The notes below the pieces were generated by a model, which was not told the origin of the DNA, searched no databases, and was given only the letters and a program-made list of their open reading frames with translations. This document shows, one piece after another, positions 1-8,354 of a stretch of DNA of 64,000 nt. The stretch is taken from positions 2,282,235 to 2,346,234 of the forward strand of contig NZ_LT727828.1 in the NCBI RefSeq assembly GCF_900162685.1, read 5' to 3'. Every line of letters begins with the position of its first letter. The stretch's first letter is position 1. Position numbers and translations under genes: made by a program. The stretch comes from Terribacillus halophilus (GTDB lineage Bacteria > Bacillota > Bacilli > Bacillales > Amphibacillaceae).

Positions 1-3
1 CAT
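1..3 (-). CDS. Start codon of a gene running off the left edge
   Basis: An ATG on the minus strand occupies the first three bases and is preceded by a strong ribosome site (AGGAAGGAG at about 10-18, spacing about 7). Only the start codon lies in the window, so the product cannot be named. The decayed XRE regulator just upstream suggests a regulator plus membrane-protein pair, which is a common Firmicute arrangement; this is inference. Confidence 0.5.
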
Positions 4-206
4 CTTGATTCTCCTTCCTATAATAAAAAACATCGGTTATTGATTTCTCAAAAGCATTTGCAATTTTGAAAGCTAGAATAATGAAGGGTTATACTTATTT
101 TTTCAAGCGTTGCGATAGTTTGACGACTGACACCCATCTTTCTAGCTAATTGTTCTTGTGTCCAATCTTTTTCCGCCCGACAAATTACTAATTTGTTATG
201 TAACAC
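4..206 (-). pseudogene. Broken XRE-family (Cro/C1) helix-turn-helix regulator
   Basis: A GTG at 206 (ribosome site TAGAGGTG) opens a frame with a clear XRE helix-turn-helix: WTQEQLARKMGVSRQTIATLE at about residues 15-35. Intact members continue with a G-K-Y-N-P-S-L segment and a L-A-F-K-I-A-N-A-F helix. Here those two segments lie in the two other frames (about 80-100 and 25-70), so at least two one-base indels have broken the gene. The first frame stops at 48-50 after 52 codons. The family is 65-70 residues, DNA-binding and usually represses its own operon. Sequencing error in the A-rich stretch near 98-103 is the alternative. Confidence 0.6.
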
Positions 207-411
207 AAACAACACCTCTAACAGAAATTGTCATTTATTTCTTACATATTGGAACATTATGTATGTCTACTTTTAAGAATGAAACACCTCGAAAAGGCAT
301 CGAAAACCGTTAGCACAAATACAACTATTAGTTTAGTTGTATTTGCCTAAAGAGCGTACTCTATCGAATCATCAAATGATTACGGTAAATTAGAAAGGTA
401 TGCGCCAAAAG

Positions 412-438
412 AAAAGATACCTACAAGAGGTACCTTTT
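412..438 (-). terminator. Rho-independent terminator after the DUF402 gene
   Basis: AAAAGATACCT and AGGTACCTTTT form an 11-bp stem with one wobble pair around a 5-base loop, followed on the minus strand by a run of T. It lies about 55 bases beyond the stop of the 493-1011 gene. Confidence 0.65.
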
Positions 439-492
439 GGAGACACATTATATTAGGAGAAAACTGAGGAACACGAAATAATGACTTCACTT

Positions 493-1011
493 CTATAAGA
501 GAAATATTCTGTGTTCAGACAAGTAGTCCAATCCACTTCCGTCAAAAGGAAACGAAGCTGTGTTGATCTTATTCTGCAGCAACTTCAGTGACTTTAAAGC
601 GTAGTCCTTCAGTTCGGAGGGATAGCCATATTTTATAGCATTTGATTCGAATTCTTCTTTATCTATAACTTGCCACTTCTCATTTTTCTTCCTGATTACG
701 TCCAGGTCTAGGTCGATATAATGGATTTCATCTCCATTCCATACCGACGGCGTAGCAATATTACAATAATAAGAGCGTATTTCTCCTGCTCCTATCTCCA
801 TCGCGACAGTAAAACCTTCCTTAAAAAAGAAGTATTCCAGTGATGTGAGATCTATTGTAAATGTAATGCCCTTCGTATGGTGTTTCAGCTCTCTTCCTTT
901 TTCACAAAGCACCATAGCGTAATCTGGCGTTTTGTGAAGCAAATGTCCTCTCCATTCATAGTGCGGAATATTGGGATACTTATAAGATTTTAAATGAATG
1001 ATTTCCTTCAT
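493..1011 (-). CDS. DUF402 family protein (predicted nucleoside phosphatase-like)
   Basis: A 172-residue protein whose middle holds the DUF402 pattern: Y-C-N-I-A-T-P, then a Y-I-D-L-D-L-D-V segment, and a later D-K-E-E-F motif (about residues 82-125). These acidic residues bind metal in the family, which includes NtdP-type nucleoside tri/diphosphatases and FomD. The substrate cannot be read from the sequence. The start follows the stop of the upstream methyltransferase by one base, so the two are probably co-transcribed and translationally coupled. No signal peptide or membrane segment, so cytoplasmic. Confidence 0.7.
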   Translation of the reverse strand: MKEIIHLKSYKYPNIPHYEWRGHLLHKTPDYAMVLCEKGRELKHHTKGITFTIDLTSLEYFFFKEGFTVAMEIGAGEIRSYYCNIATPSVWNGDEIHYIDLDLDVIRKKNEKWQVIDKEEFESNAIKYGYPSELKDYALKSLKLLQNKINTASFPFDGSGLDYLSEHRIFLL

Positions 1012-1012
1012 C

Positions 1013-1570
1013 CTATTTCTCCTGTTTACTAGCGTCTACTATTAAAGAAGGAGCAACCAGTTTTTCACCTTGATTTCGAGGATCATACTTTTTAGAGCGA
1101 AAAATAACTCCATCAGCTCCATCCCACGATTTCTCATGAAAATTTCCTTTTTTATCACAATACTCAAGCAGCGTAACCTTAAATCCGGCCATCGTGAACA
1201 TATTAGTCAGCGACTTGTAGTTATAGACAATTTTATGACTTGCCGCTGTATGGTCTTTGGGTCCAGGGCCTCCAACCTGCACCATATTCTGATACGCTTC
1301 ATCAGGAAAATAGCCGTCTGGTACCGCACATCGAATATAGCCAGATGGCTCTAGATAGTTAAAACAAACTTTTGCAGCAGCTACCCCTTCTTCAAACGTA
1401 AGATGCTCCCACACATGTTCCGCTAAAATAGCCTTTAGAGAAGCCTTGCTGAATCTTTTTTGCCATGTTTGCTCGTCCAATAGATTTAACTCATCTTTTT
1501 GTGTATGAATCCAGCCCGGGTTATTCATATAGTCTCCTGCGCCAATAACTACTCTATTGCTCATAATCAT
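1013..1570 (-). CDS. Predicted SAM-dependent methyltransferase
   Basis: A 185-residue protein. L-A-E-H-V-W-E-H-L at about residue 50 and F-N-Y-L-E-P-S-G-Y-I-R at about 70 match motifs IV and V of class I methyltransferases of the COG4627 type. The N-terminal glycine motif is reduced (V-I-G-A-G-D-Y), so the cofactor pocket looks minimal, which is common in that group. The ATG at 1570 has a GGAGGAG site. It precedes the DUF402 gene by one base. The substrate is unknown; position and length argue against an rRNA methylase. Confidence 0.65.
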   Translation of the reverse strand: MIMSNRVVIGAGDYMNNPGWIHTQKDELNLLDEQTWQKRFSKASLKAILAEHVWEHLTFEEGVAAAKVCFNYLEPSGYIRCAVPDGYFPDEAYQNMVQVGGPGPKDHTAASHKIVYNYKSLTNMFTMAGFKVTLLEYCDKKGNFHEKSWDGADGVIFRSKKYDPRNQGEKLVAPSLIVDASKQEK

Positions 1571-1740
1571 TCATACTCCTCCTCCGTGTTAAGGTGTATA
1601 TATTAGTGGGAACTTTCAATATATTTGAGTTAGCATATTTCAACATTTATGATATTATCTAGACAGAAAAAGAGAATAGCACTTTAGTTTTTATCGCGAG
1701 TAAAGATAGCTGGCTGCTAATTAGGAAACATGCCCTCTAG

Positions 1741-1917
1741 AGACTCTCTTACCCTATCTTTACCTATTTGCCCATTGATGATAGATTTCAAAAGTTTGAA
1801 GTACGAGATGGAAGTATCCCTTGTTATAGAAAGGAATTAGCAGTAACAGGATGAAATCAAAAAGATGGAGAGGATTCTTATCCAATATTCATCTTGTACA
1901 GTGTTACTAATCTATAA
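1741..1917 (+). pseudogene. Possible gene remnant with an internal stop
   Basis: The 359-base gap between two minus-strand genes holds a plus-strand frame of 58 codons with protein-like composition, interrupted by one TGA at 1852-1854. Residues before it (F-E-V-R-D-G-S-I-P-C-Y) and after it (E-D-S-Y-P-I-F-I-L-Y) look like one polypeptide. There is no start codon or ribosome site, so this would be the 3' end of a lost gene. Family not recognised. Chance is possible at this length. Confidence 0.3.
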
Positions 1918-1929
1918 ATTTGCTGCTCA

Positions 1930-2502
1930 TTACTTACTAACTAAGAAATCCAATTTAAAGAAATCAGCATAATTCTCTAACTGGTAATCCGCTGCTTCAC
2001 ACTGGCCCTGAAACATACATGTACGAATGCCCAATTCCTTTGCTGGAAGTAAGTCCAGTTCTCTATCGCCGATTGCCAAATCAATGCCATGTCTGTTATG
2101 TAAGTACTTATAAGAAGCCGCATTTGGCTTCCGCGGAAAACCATCATCACCGGCTACCATGTCGACAAAGTACTTTTCCCATCCGTAGTACTGCAGAATG
2201 GCTAGAACTTGTGCTCTCTTTTTATGCGTCATAATCACATTCTTGTCTGCAAATTTCAATACCTCTTCAATTTGATCTAATGGCTTTAAATCAGTCGGGA
2301 CCAGTTTCTTAATAATCTCTTTTATTTCAGCTTCTTTTTCACTCGAAACGTCATAATATCGCGCTGCATGTGCGAACGAAACTTTTAATTTTTGGTAGAT
2401 TTCCTTCTCCGGGATGTCCTCACCAACTACTGCCGAGAACGCACGTGTATAAGCTGGATAAGTATCAAATAATGTTCCATCGAAATCCCATAAGATATTC
2501 AA
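1930..2502 (-). CDS. HAD-superfamily phosphatase (HAD-IA)
   Basis: A 190-residue cytoplasmic hydrolase. Motif I is W-D-F-D-G-T-L-F-D at residues 5-13 (nucleophile and acid/base Asp), motif II M-T-H near 90, motif III a Lys in F-P-R-K-P about 120, and motif IV I-G-D-R-E-L-D about 140, so the catalytic set is complete. The cap is the small helical C1 type, as in phosphoglycolate phosphatase and pyrophosphatase PpaX relatives. A longer frame reaches 2577, but TTG at 2500-2502 sits 6 bases after GGCGGGG and gives the expected start just before motif I. Substrate unknown. Confidence 0.75.
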   Translation of the reverse strand: MNILWDFDGTLFDTYPAYTRAFSAVVGEDIPEKEIYQKLKVSFAHAARYYDVSSEKEAEIKEIIKKLVPTDLKPLDQIEEVLKFADKNVIMTHKKRAQVLAILQYYGWEKYFVDMVAGDDGFPRKPNAASYKYLHNRHGIDLAIGDRELDLLPAKELGIRTCMFQGQCEAADYQLENYADFFKLDFLVSK

Positions 2503-2617
2503 AGCGTATCCCCGCCTTTTACTTTTATATTGTTTTGATATGACAAGTCTAACATAACTATAATAGGAGTTAGACACGTAGTTTTACAGATACTTATTGA
2601 AGATTAGGAGATGTACA

Positions 2618-3466
2618 TTGACACAAATCAAAAAAATTGGCCGCTTTTGTGCAAATGATGATGGCGGTTACATCATAAACGAAGCAAATCAAACGAAAAT
2701 TGCATCTGTTTATAAAGATTTAATTGAGAAGGTTATACTTACTTATAAAAACATGCTAGGTCCAAGTCTGCATAGCATCTACATACGAGGGTCTATTCCG
2801 CGTGGTCTGGGGATCTTAGGAGTTTCTGATTTAGATACAATTTGTATCACGAAGCAGAGAACAGATGATATAGATCTAGCTTGGGTTAGCAGCGCCGAAG
2901 AAGAATTAAATAACAGCTTCCCTTGTGTGAACGGTATTGAAATGAGCTTTTATCCTATCGAGGACATCTGCGATACCGATACTTTTTCCATCATTCCATT
3001 CATGATCAAAACACATAGTATATGCGCATTTGGCGAAGATGTCAGCCTGTATTTTCCTTCTTATAGTGCTGATAAGGCGATAGCTAACCATCACATTGTC
3101 CATTTACAGAACCAGATTGAACAGGCGAAAATGGAACTTCAAGATAATGAAGATAAGGAGGATGTTTTAGATTGCTGCAGCTGGATTATGAAGATTATCG
3201 TCAGAGCTGGCCTTGCTTTCGTACTGGACTATGAAAAACGCTACACGCGAGATTTATACCCTGCTTATGAAGTATTTGCTAAACACTATCCGCAGTACAA
3301 ACCCAATATGAGGCAAGCGCTTGAATATGCGATTAATCCAGTTTCAGATTGGAAGCAATTAGTGGCTTTTCTAGATGAGTTGGAAGAATGGCTGGTTAGA
3401 GAAGCTGACAACTGGCTGTTGCAGCATAACCCACACAGACTCAGAAACATGAAACTGCATCCCTAA
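2618..3466 (+). CDS. Nucleotidyltransferase-domain protein
   Basis: About 282 residues. The polymerase-beta type nucleotidyltransferase motif is visible: I-R-G-S at 56-59 followed by D-L-D at 71-73, the two metal-binding aspartates. The usual third carboxylate is not obvious (the segment reads G-I-E-M-S-F). The rest is helical with no recognised domain. TTG at 2618 follows TAGGAG by 8 bases, better than the upstream ATG at 2597, which lies before the ribosome site. Such stand-alone genes modify small molecules (including antibiotics) or nucleic acids; the target here is unknown. Confidence 0.6.
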   Translation: MTQIKKIGRFCANDDGGYIINEANQTKIASVYKDLIEKVILTYKNMLGPSLHSIYIRGSIPRGLGILGVSDLDTICITKQRTDDIDLAWVSSAEEELNNSFPCVNGIEMSFYPIEDICDTDTFSIIPFMIKTHSICAFGEDVSLYFPSYSADKAIANHHIVHLQNQIEQAKMELQDNEDKEDVLDCCSWIMKIIVRAGLAFVLDYEKRYTRDLYPAYEVFAKHYPQYKPNMRQALEYAINPVSDWKQLVAFLDELEEWLVREADNWLLQHNPHRLRNMKLHP

Positions 3467-3497
3467 AATAAAAGCCCGCCTGTTTAGCAGGCGGGCG
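3465..3497 (-). terminator. Terminator of namA
   Basis: A perfect 9-bp GC stem (GCCCGCCTG / CAGGCGGGC, loop TTTAG, 3474-3496) followed on the minus strand by TTTTATTTT. It overlaps the stop codon of the convergent nucleotidyltransferase gene. Confidence 0.85.
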
Positions 3498-3514
3498 ACA
3501 AATGCATATTCTAC

Positions 3515-4537
3515 TTAAAATCCAGCTTCATACTGCTTCGGTACATCAGTCTCTTTTCGCAACTGTTTCGCTGCTTCCAAAGTCCAGTATGGATTTCGCA
3601 GCATACCTCTTCCAACTTGGACAAGATCTGCTTCTTCGTTTCCGATAACAGCGTTAGCCAATGTTGGGTCATCAAGTCTGCCGACTGCCATTACTGGAAC
3701 TTGTAGTGCTTCTTTAATTTGACGTGCTAATGGCACTTGGTAAGCTGCATGTGTTCCTGGTCTTCCCCACGCAGCGATCTGGCCTTCACCGCCAGAAGAA
3801 ATATCAAACACATCTGCTCCCGCATCTTTATATGCTTTGGCGAACTCGATACTTTCCTCAATACCATACCCGCCTTCCACATATTCTTTTGCGGAGATTC
3901 GCATAATTAACGGCATATCAGCTGGCATTTCCGCTTTGGCTGCCTCAATAACTTCACGGCCGAATTTCGTTAAATCTTGACCATATTCATCATCACGCTT
4001 GTTCGTAAGCGGAGAATGAAACTGGTGGATTAGGTAGCCGTGTGCACCATGAATTTCAATTGCATCAAACCCGGCTTTTACGGCACGTCTTACTGCCAAA
4101 CGGAATTTCTCTACCATTCCTTTCACTTCGTCCGTTGTAAGTGCTCGAGGTGTTTTGGAGTTCTCATCAAACGGAATCGCAGATGGAGCTACTGGCTCTG
4201 CTGCATCCTCTGCTTTACGTCCAGCATGTGCAATTTGAATGGCAACTTTAGCGCCATGACTGTGCACTGCGTCTACAATTCTTGTCAGAGCTGGGACTTG
4301 CTCATCCGACCATAAACCTAAATCATAATCCGTAATTCGTCCGTCAGGCTCTACATCTGTCATCTCTACGATAATTAATCCTGTTCCGCCAACTGCTCGG
4401 CTGACATAATGCTGATAATGCCACTCATTCGCGATACCGTCTTTCTTTTCAACGGAATATTGACACATCGGCGGCATAACAACTCTGTTTTTCAGTTCGA
4501 GATTCTTTATTTTGTATGTACTAAACAAATTTTCCAT
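3515..4537 (-). CDS. namA: NADPH dehydrogenase, old yellow enzyme family (NamA/YqjM)
   Basis: A 340-residue FMN-dependent ene-reductase reducing activated C=C bonds of alpha,beta-unsaturated aldehydes, ketones and nitro compounds with NADPH. Fingerprints of the YqjM subclass are present: P-P-M-C-Q-Y at 22-27 (redox-tuning Cys25, Tyr27), A-H-A-G-R at 103-107, and E-I-H-G-A-H at 161-166 with the substrate-binding His163 and His166. G-R-G-M-L-R near the C-terminus binds flavin phosphate. ATG at 4537 follows GAGGAG by 8 bases. It lies downstream of a MarR gene on the same strand with a terminator and palindrome between them, suggesting induction by electrophiles. Confidence 0.93.
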   Translation of the reverse strand: MENLFSTYKIKNLELKNRVVMPPMCQYSVEKKDGIANEWHYQHYVSRAVGGTGLIIVEMTDVEPDGRITDYDLGLWSDEQVPALTRIVDAVHSHGAKVAIQIAHAGRKAEDAAEPVAPSAIPFDENSKTPRALTTDEVKGMVEKFRLAVRRAVKAGFDAIEIHGAHGYLIHQFHSPLTNKRDDEYGQDLTKFGREVIEAAKAEMPADMPLIMRISAKEYVEGGYGIEESIEFAKAYKDAGADVFDISSGGEGQIAAWGRPGTHAAYQVPLARQIKEALQVPVMAVGRLDDPTLANAVIGNEEADLVQVGRGMLRNPYWTLEAAKQLRKETDVPKQYEAGF

Positions 4538-4555
4538 GTTTAACACTCCTCTATT

Positions 4556-4582
4556 TAAATACATGCATTACACATGCATTTA
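4556..4582. promoter_or_regulatory. Palindromic operator candidate before namA
   Basis: A 27-base imperfect palindrome built on two ATGCAT cores (ACATGCATTA then ACATGCATTT), about 19 of 27 positions symmetric, lying 19 bases upstream of the namA start. Position and size fit a MarR dimer site for the neighbouring regulator. No known consensus is matched. Confidence 0.45.
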
Positions 4583-4625
4583 ATTTACCGTTTCTAAATC
4601 GTTCTGTCAATTTATAGACTTCATC

Positions 4626-4653
4626 AAAAAAAGTACCCTTTTAGGTACCTTTA
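4626..4653 (-). terminator. Terminator after the marR gene
   Basis: AAGGTACC and GGGTACTT pair around a short A-rich loop and run into seven T on the minus strand. This separates the regulator transcript from namA. Confidence 0.7.
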
Positions 4654-4664
4654 AATCATTGTTA

Positions 4665-5084
4665 TTATAGTTTCTGCAATAATTGCTGTATGATACCTTC
4701 CGAATCAACTGCAGAAAGGTTCGACTTTAGAACTTCATGAAATGCTTCCAAGCCACGCTGCAGTTTTTGCTCCCCTATCTCTGTAAGCTGCGTATACGTT
4801 CCTCTGCGGTCATCTGTACATTCCTTCTTTTGCAAAGCACCACAGTCGCTCGCTTCCATATTACCAACCAACCTGGAAAGTGCACTTTGACTCAAACCTA
4901 TCAATTCCTGCAACTGCTGTAAGCGAAGCTTTTTTTCAGGAGCTTTGGAAAGATAGTATAAAACATAAAACTCTTTGATTGATAGGCTGTACTCTTTTTG
5001 AAGAACTGTTTCCAATTCCTTTTTTATTTTTATTTGTAAGTTGTCCAGTGCCAACCACTCATCCATGAACACCCGGTTTGTCAT
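4665..5084 (-). CDS. MarR-family transcriptional regulator
   Basis: A 139-residue winged-helix regulator. The recognition helix region (L-S-Q-S-A-L-S-R-L-V-G-N-M-E, about 68-81) and wing with D-D-R-R-G at about 94-98 are typical of MarR. ATG at 5084 is placed 8 bases after AGGTGG; a GTG four codons earlier overlaps that site. MarR dimers usually repress neighbouring detoxification genes and release on binding phenolic or electrophilic ligands. NamA immediately downstream and the aldo/keto reductase upstream, both carbonyl-reducing enzymes, are likely targets (inference). Confidence 0.85.
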   Translation of the reverse strand: MTNRVFMDEWLALDNLQIKIKKELETVLQKEYSLSIKEFYVLYYLSKAPEKKLRLQQLQELIGLSQSALSRLVGNMEASDCGALQKKECTDDRRGTYTQLTEIGEQKLQRGLEAFHEVLKSNLSAVDSEGIIQQLLQKL

Positions 5085-5176
5085 AAGAAATTCCACCTAT
5101 TCTTATCTCGAATACTATACGTCTTACTATACTGGAATTGGTAGAACAGCTCAAATTTAATTTGCAAGCACAAAGA

Positions 5177-5201
5177 AAAGGAGGGCAAATTACCCCTCCT
5201 T
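5177..5201 (-). terminator. Terminator of the aldo/keto reductase gene
   Basis: An 8-bp stem AAGGAGGG / CCCTCCTT with an 8-base loop, followed by TTCTTT on the minus strand, 30 bases past the reductase stop. Confidence 0.7.
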
Positions 5202-5231
5202 CAAATCTTTTCGCTAAAGAATCATTTCTGC

Positions 5232-6209
5232 TTACCAAGCATAGGCTTGCGGAGCGGGGCCACCGGGACCTGGGAAAATCTCATCCAAACGTTGTAAAGC
5301 AGCTGGACCTAGAGTCGTTTCAAGAGCAGCAAAAGCACTCTCAAGCTGTTCAACCGTACGCGGCCCGATAATCGGTGCCGTTACAGCGGGATTAGCAAGC
5401 TGCCACGCCAGAGAAACTGTATCTTGGGATTTTCCTAATTCTTCACACAGACTTTTGAATTGTTCCAATTGTGTTCGCTGCGCGTTTATTTTTTCAGCAA
5501 TGTCTCCACTGCGACTTCCAGGCAATTTTTTAAGTGCATTCCGACCGAGCAACCCCCCATCCAGCGGACTCCATGTGATGATACCGATACCGAGTTGTTT
5601 TGCTGCGGGAAGTACTTCTAATTCAGCATACCGACAGTTCAAATTGTATTTATGCTGTTCTGACACAAGACCGAGAAAATGACGGTTCTTAGCAGCACCC
5701 TGTGCCACAGCAAGTTGCCATGCCGCAAAATTACTTGAACCAACATAACCGATTTTCCCTTGGCTGATACCTATTTCAAATGCTCCCCATAACTCTTCCC
5801 AAGTGACGGCAGGATCAATGTGGTGCATTTGGTACAACTCGACATGATCAGTTTGCAAGCGTTCAAGCGATGCTTCAAGATGTCGCCGTATCTTATATGC
5901 TGACAATCCCGATTGATCATTCGGACCATCTAAAACATCATGCATGGACCCGTAAACCTTTGTACCCAGCACCACTTTCTCTCTCCTTCCTCCACCTTGC
6001 TTAAACCATTTGCCGATAATGGATTCCGTCAGACCAGCATTTTCACCACCATAAACATTGGCTGTATCAAAGAAATTGATGCCAGCATCAAGTGCCGCAT
6101 CCATAATACGAAATGCTTCCTTTTCGTCTGTGGCAGTTCCAAAATTCATTGTGCCTAAACAAAGCCTGCTCACTCTTAAACCAGATTTACCAAGGTATTG
6201 ATAGTCCAT
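5232..6209 (-). CDS. Aldo/keto reductase
   Basis: A 325-residue NADPH-dependent (beta/alpha)8 carbonyl reductase. The catalytic tetrad is present: D49 in F-F-D-T-A-N-V-Y, Y53, K84 in L-G-T-K, and His in Y-Q-M-H-H at 129/130. L-G-L-V-S-E-Q and W-S-P-L-D-G-G-L-L mark the sheet strands and cofactor loop. It belongs to the YajO/YghZ-type AKR group; substrate not predictable. No ribosome site is obvious before the ATG at 6209, so the start is less certain. Together with MarR and NamA it forms a likely carbonyl-stress cluster. Confidence 0.88.
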   Translation of the reverse strand: MDYQYLGKSGLRVSRLCLGTMNFGTATDEKEAFRIMDAALDAGINFFDTANVYGGENAGLTESIIGKWFKQGGGRREKVVLGTKVYGSMHDVLDGPNDQSGLSAYKIRRHLEASLERLQTDHVELYQMHHIDPAVTWEELWGAFEIGISQGKIGYVGSSNFAAWQLAVAQGAAKNRHFLGLVSEQHKYNLNCRYAELEVLPAAKQLGIGIITWSPLDGGLLGRNALKKLPGSRSGDIAEKINAQRTQLEQFKSLCEELGKSQDTVSLAWQLANPAVTAPIIGPRTVEQLESAFAALETTLGPAALQRLDEIFPGPGGPAPQAYAW

Positions 6210-6327
6210 GTTTGGATCTCCAATCTAACTGTTATTTACGAAGCGATTAATAAAGGGTACGAAAAATTAATTTTCATTACTTGTAATAACGATCGCTCGG
6301 GTTTCCCTTCTTTTAACCCAATCCTAT

Positions 6328-6426
6328 TCAGGCAAAGAAATGAAAAAGATATTGCCCAAATCCCTCAAAAAGGATTTCTACATTAGCACGCTGAATCCCT
6401 GTATTAGCGAAAGTTTCTGTTATCAC
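6328..6426 (-). CDS. Possible 32-residue ORF or 5' remnant
   Basis: GTG at 6426 follows an excellent AGGAGG by 7-8 bases and opens a 32-codon frame (V-I-T-E-T-F-A-N-T-G..., then E-I-L-F-E-G-F-G-Q). The ribosome site argues for translation, while the abrupt end suggests a truncated gene. It lies in the 391-base gap between the aldo/keto reductase and the small membrane gene; nothing else in that gap is recognisable. Family unknown. Confidence 0.3.
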   Translation of the reverse strand: MITETFANTGIQRANVEILFEGFGQYLFHFFA

Positions 6427-6600
6427 CGTCTTTCCTCCTGACTAGAAGTGTCAGATCAGTTCGTCTATCGTCTTATGAAAGAAATGCTGACAGTCAACTT
6501 GAAATTTCGCATTTATATTTAAAATTAGGCGAGAACAACACATGATGTACACAAGAGATTCTTATAATGAGTACAAACGAAAAGGTAAGGAGATATAAAC

Positions 6601-6768
6601 ATGTTATTGTTCTTATTCGGCTTCCTTGTTGTAGCCATTATCACATTCTTAACGCCCAAACACCTTTTTCATTGTCCTGAGGAAATCTCTGCGGCAGCAG
6701 CACAACAAGCAAAAACGGAAGCGGCTAATTACTTAAACGCAAACCGCAACAACAAGGTTAATCACTAA
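6601..6768 (+). CDS. Small membrane protein (55 residues)
   Basis: ATG at 6601 follows AAGGAG by 7 bases. One hydrophobic helix at residues 2-18 is followed by a soluble, alanine- and glutamine-rich tail (A-A-A-A-Q-Q-A-K-T-E-A-A). A TATAAT lies at 6563-6568, though no good -35 is seen. The product is probably a single-pass membrane peptide. Family not recognised. Confidence 0.55.
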   Translation: MLLFLFGFLVVAIITFLTPKHLFHCPEEISAAAAQQAKTEAANYLNANRNNKVNH

Positions 6769-6963
6769 AATATTCACGTTAATAGAGCATCTTGTTATCT
6801 GGACAGCGAATAACCATAACAAGTTTCCTTCTACTAGTTCACTTAAAAATAAGTGGGCTATTTTTTTGAAGCATTCTGGAAGTATTATGATAAAATAGTT
6901 GGTAATATATTGAATAATTTCTATAATCAATATAGCAGGTTGGTTAAAAAAGGAGGAAATTGC

Positions 6964-7527
6964 TTGGAGATAACAAGAATTAGAAATGAATTATCAGTCA
7001 AAAGTAAAAACGGGATAGGATTTTTACTATCAGCTGTTGTCATCTGGAGCATCATCACTATATTGTTTATGCTGCCTTTAGAGTTAAACCAGAAAAACAT
7101 CTTTATGTTATTTGCAACAGGCCTAATGTTTCCATTATCCGTTGGCATTTCCAATTTAATAAAAGCTGATTGGAAATCCAAAGATAATCCATTGGGCGAT
7201 CTAGGTTTATATTTAAATCTTGCTCAGCTGATCTACTTTCCTATTCTTTTTTGGGGAATTATAGAAAGCCCGAGTAACGCCATTATGTTATTTGCAATCA
7301 TAACAGGAGCTCACTTCTTTCCTTATGGTTGGTTTTATAATGCGAAATCATTTTATGCAATGGCACCAATAATTTCGGTAATAATTATGCTTTTAGGACT
7401 ATTTTTAGATGTGAAAATTCTATGGTTAGAACCACTTGCAATGGTTGTTCTTTTACTATTTTTAATTTTAATGGTTCACTTGGACTATAAGAAAAAATCA
7501 ATTAAATACATAAGAAAAGGTGCTTGA
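6964..7527 (+). CDS. Multi-pass membrane protein, DUF7010-like
   Basis: 187 residues with about six hydrophobic segments (roughly 17-36, 43-62, 77-97, 103-120, 125-145, 150-170) and a basic C-terminus, so an integral membrane protein. The frame stays open upstream to 6853, but TTG at 6964 sits 7 bases after AAAGGAGG, which fixes the start. Overall pattern (internal K-S-K-N-G-I-G-F, H-F-F-P-Y-G-W-F-Y) resembles the uncharacterised DUF7010 group; this assignment is from memory of the family. No function is known. Confidence 0.6.
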   Translation: MEITRIRNELSVKSKNGIGFLLSAVVIWSIITILFMLPLELNQKNIFMLFATGLMFPLSVGISNLIKADWKSKDNPLGDLGLYLNLAQLIYFPILFWGIIESPSNAIMLFAIITGAHFFPYGWFYNAKSFYAMAPIISVIIMLLGLFLDVKILWLEPLAMVVLLLFLILMVHLDYKKKSIKYIRKGA

Positions 7528-7748
7528 TTACCCAGGTTCCTTTAGTAGTCTGTTGCTATGTTATATTTCAAATCCGCGGTTAGTAATCGAAAAATAGTCT
7601 TATCTCTTTATATGACAAATCAATACATTCCAATTTCCTCTTTCTGTTCAACCCAAATAGATAGTTTTCATATCAATTACGAGAAAATTGTATCAAATAA
7701 CCTTAGATCCTTTATATGGAAAAGTGAAAGTATCAGAAAAGAATAAGG

Positions 7749-8035
7749 ATGAATAAAATGAGTTTGTTTTTATAGGAGTTATCGGCATTACCGCTGCACT
7801 ATTAATCATCGTAGACAAAGATAAATACAAATGGTTAATTGCACCAGCAGGATTCAAAAACAATCACAAAGCATCTATCATCTTTTACGCTTTTGGCGGA
7901 GCCGCATTAATAATTTGTGATGTTATTAATCTCCCGTACATAATTGAGTTTATCTTACCAGCTTTCATTGCGTGTTTATCTCTTTTTACAATCTTAATCG
8001 TGAGAAAGCGAAATGATGATGATCCAGTCGGTTAA
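7749..8035 (+). pseudogene. Frameshifted small membrane protein gene
   Basis: ATG at 7749 or 7758 opens M-S-L-F and hits TAG within six or nine codons. If one T is added to the T5 run at 7767-7771, the frame becomes open to 8035 and encodes about 92 residues with three hydrophobic helices and a charged linker (V-D-K-D-K-Y-K-W). A one-base deletion in a homopolymer is the simplest reading; sequencing error or slippage are alternatives. The terminator after it is intact. Family not recognised. Confidence 0.55.
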
Positions 8036-8071
8036 TTACAAAAGAAATTTTCTTTAATACAGTGACAAGAT

Positions 8072-8106
8072 AAAAAAAGCAGAGAAATTTCACCTCTGCT
8101 TTTTTC
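8072..8106 (+). terminator. Terminator after the frameshifted gene
   Basis: AAAAAAGCAGAG and CTCTGCTTTTTT pair perfectly around a 9-base loop, with a six-T tail. Confidence 0.85.
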
Positions 8107-8354
8107 TTGATACATCATTAGAATAATAATTAAATATACTAGAAAGGTTTGTTTGTATTCCATTAATGCCTCCCCAAAAGAAAAACATCTTATAAATGCC
8201 AATGCTAACTGTCACTGCTCTGTCTTCTTACACTAGTTGTCCAGAACTGTGATACAACAGCGAAAAAAATCATCTTACATAGCAGGAGTGTAATTACAGA
8301 TATAATAACGAGAAGTAGAAAATATGTATGAAAAAAATTAAATACTATACGCAT

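Noticed and set aside
6927-7181. 84-codon minus-strand frame
   Set aside because: Antisense to the DUF7010-like membrane gene, which has a strong ribosome site.
7558-7746. 62-codon plus-strand frame
   Set aside because: No ribosome site, no protein-like pattern, and the following gene has a better start.
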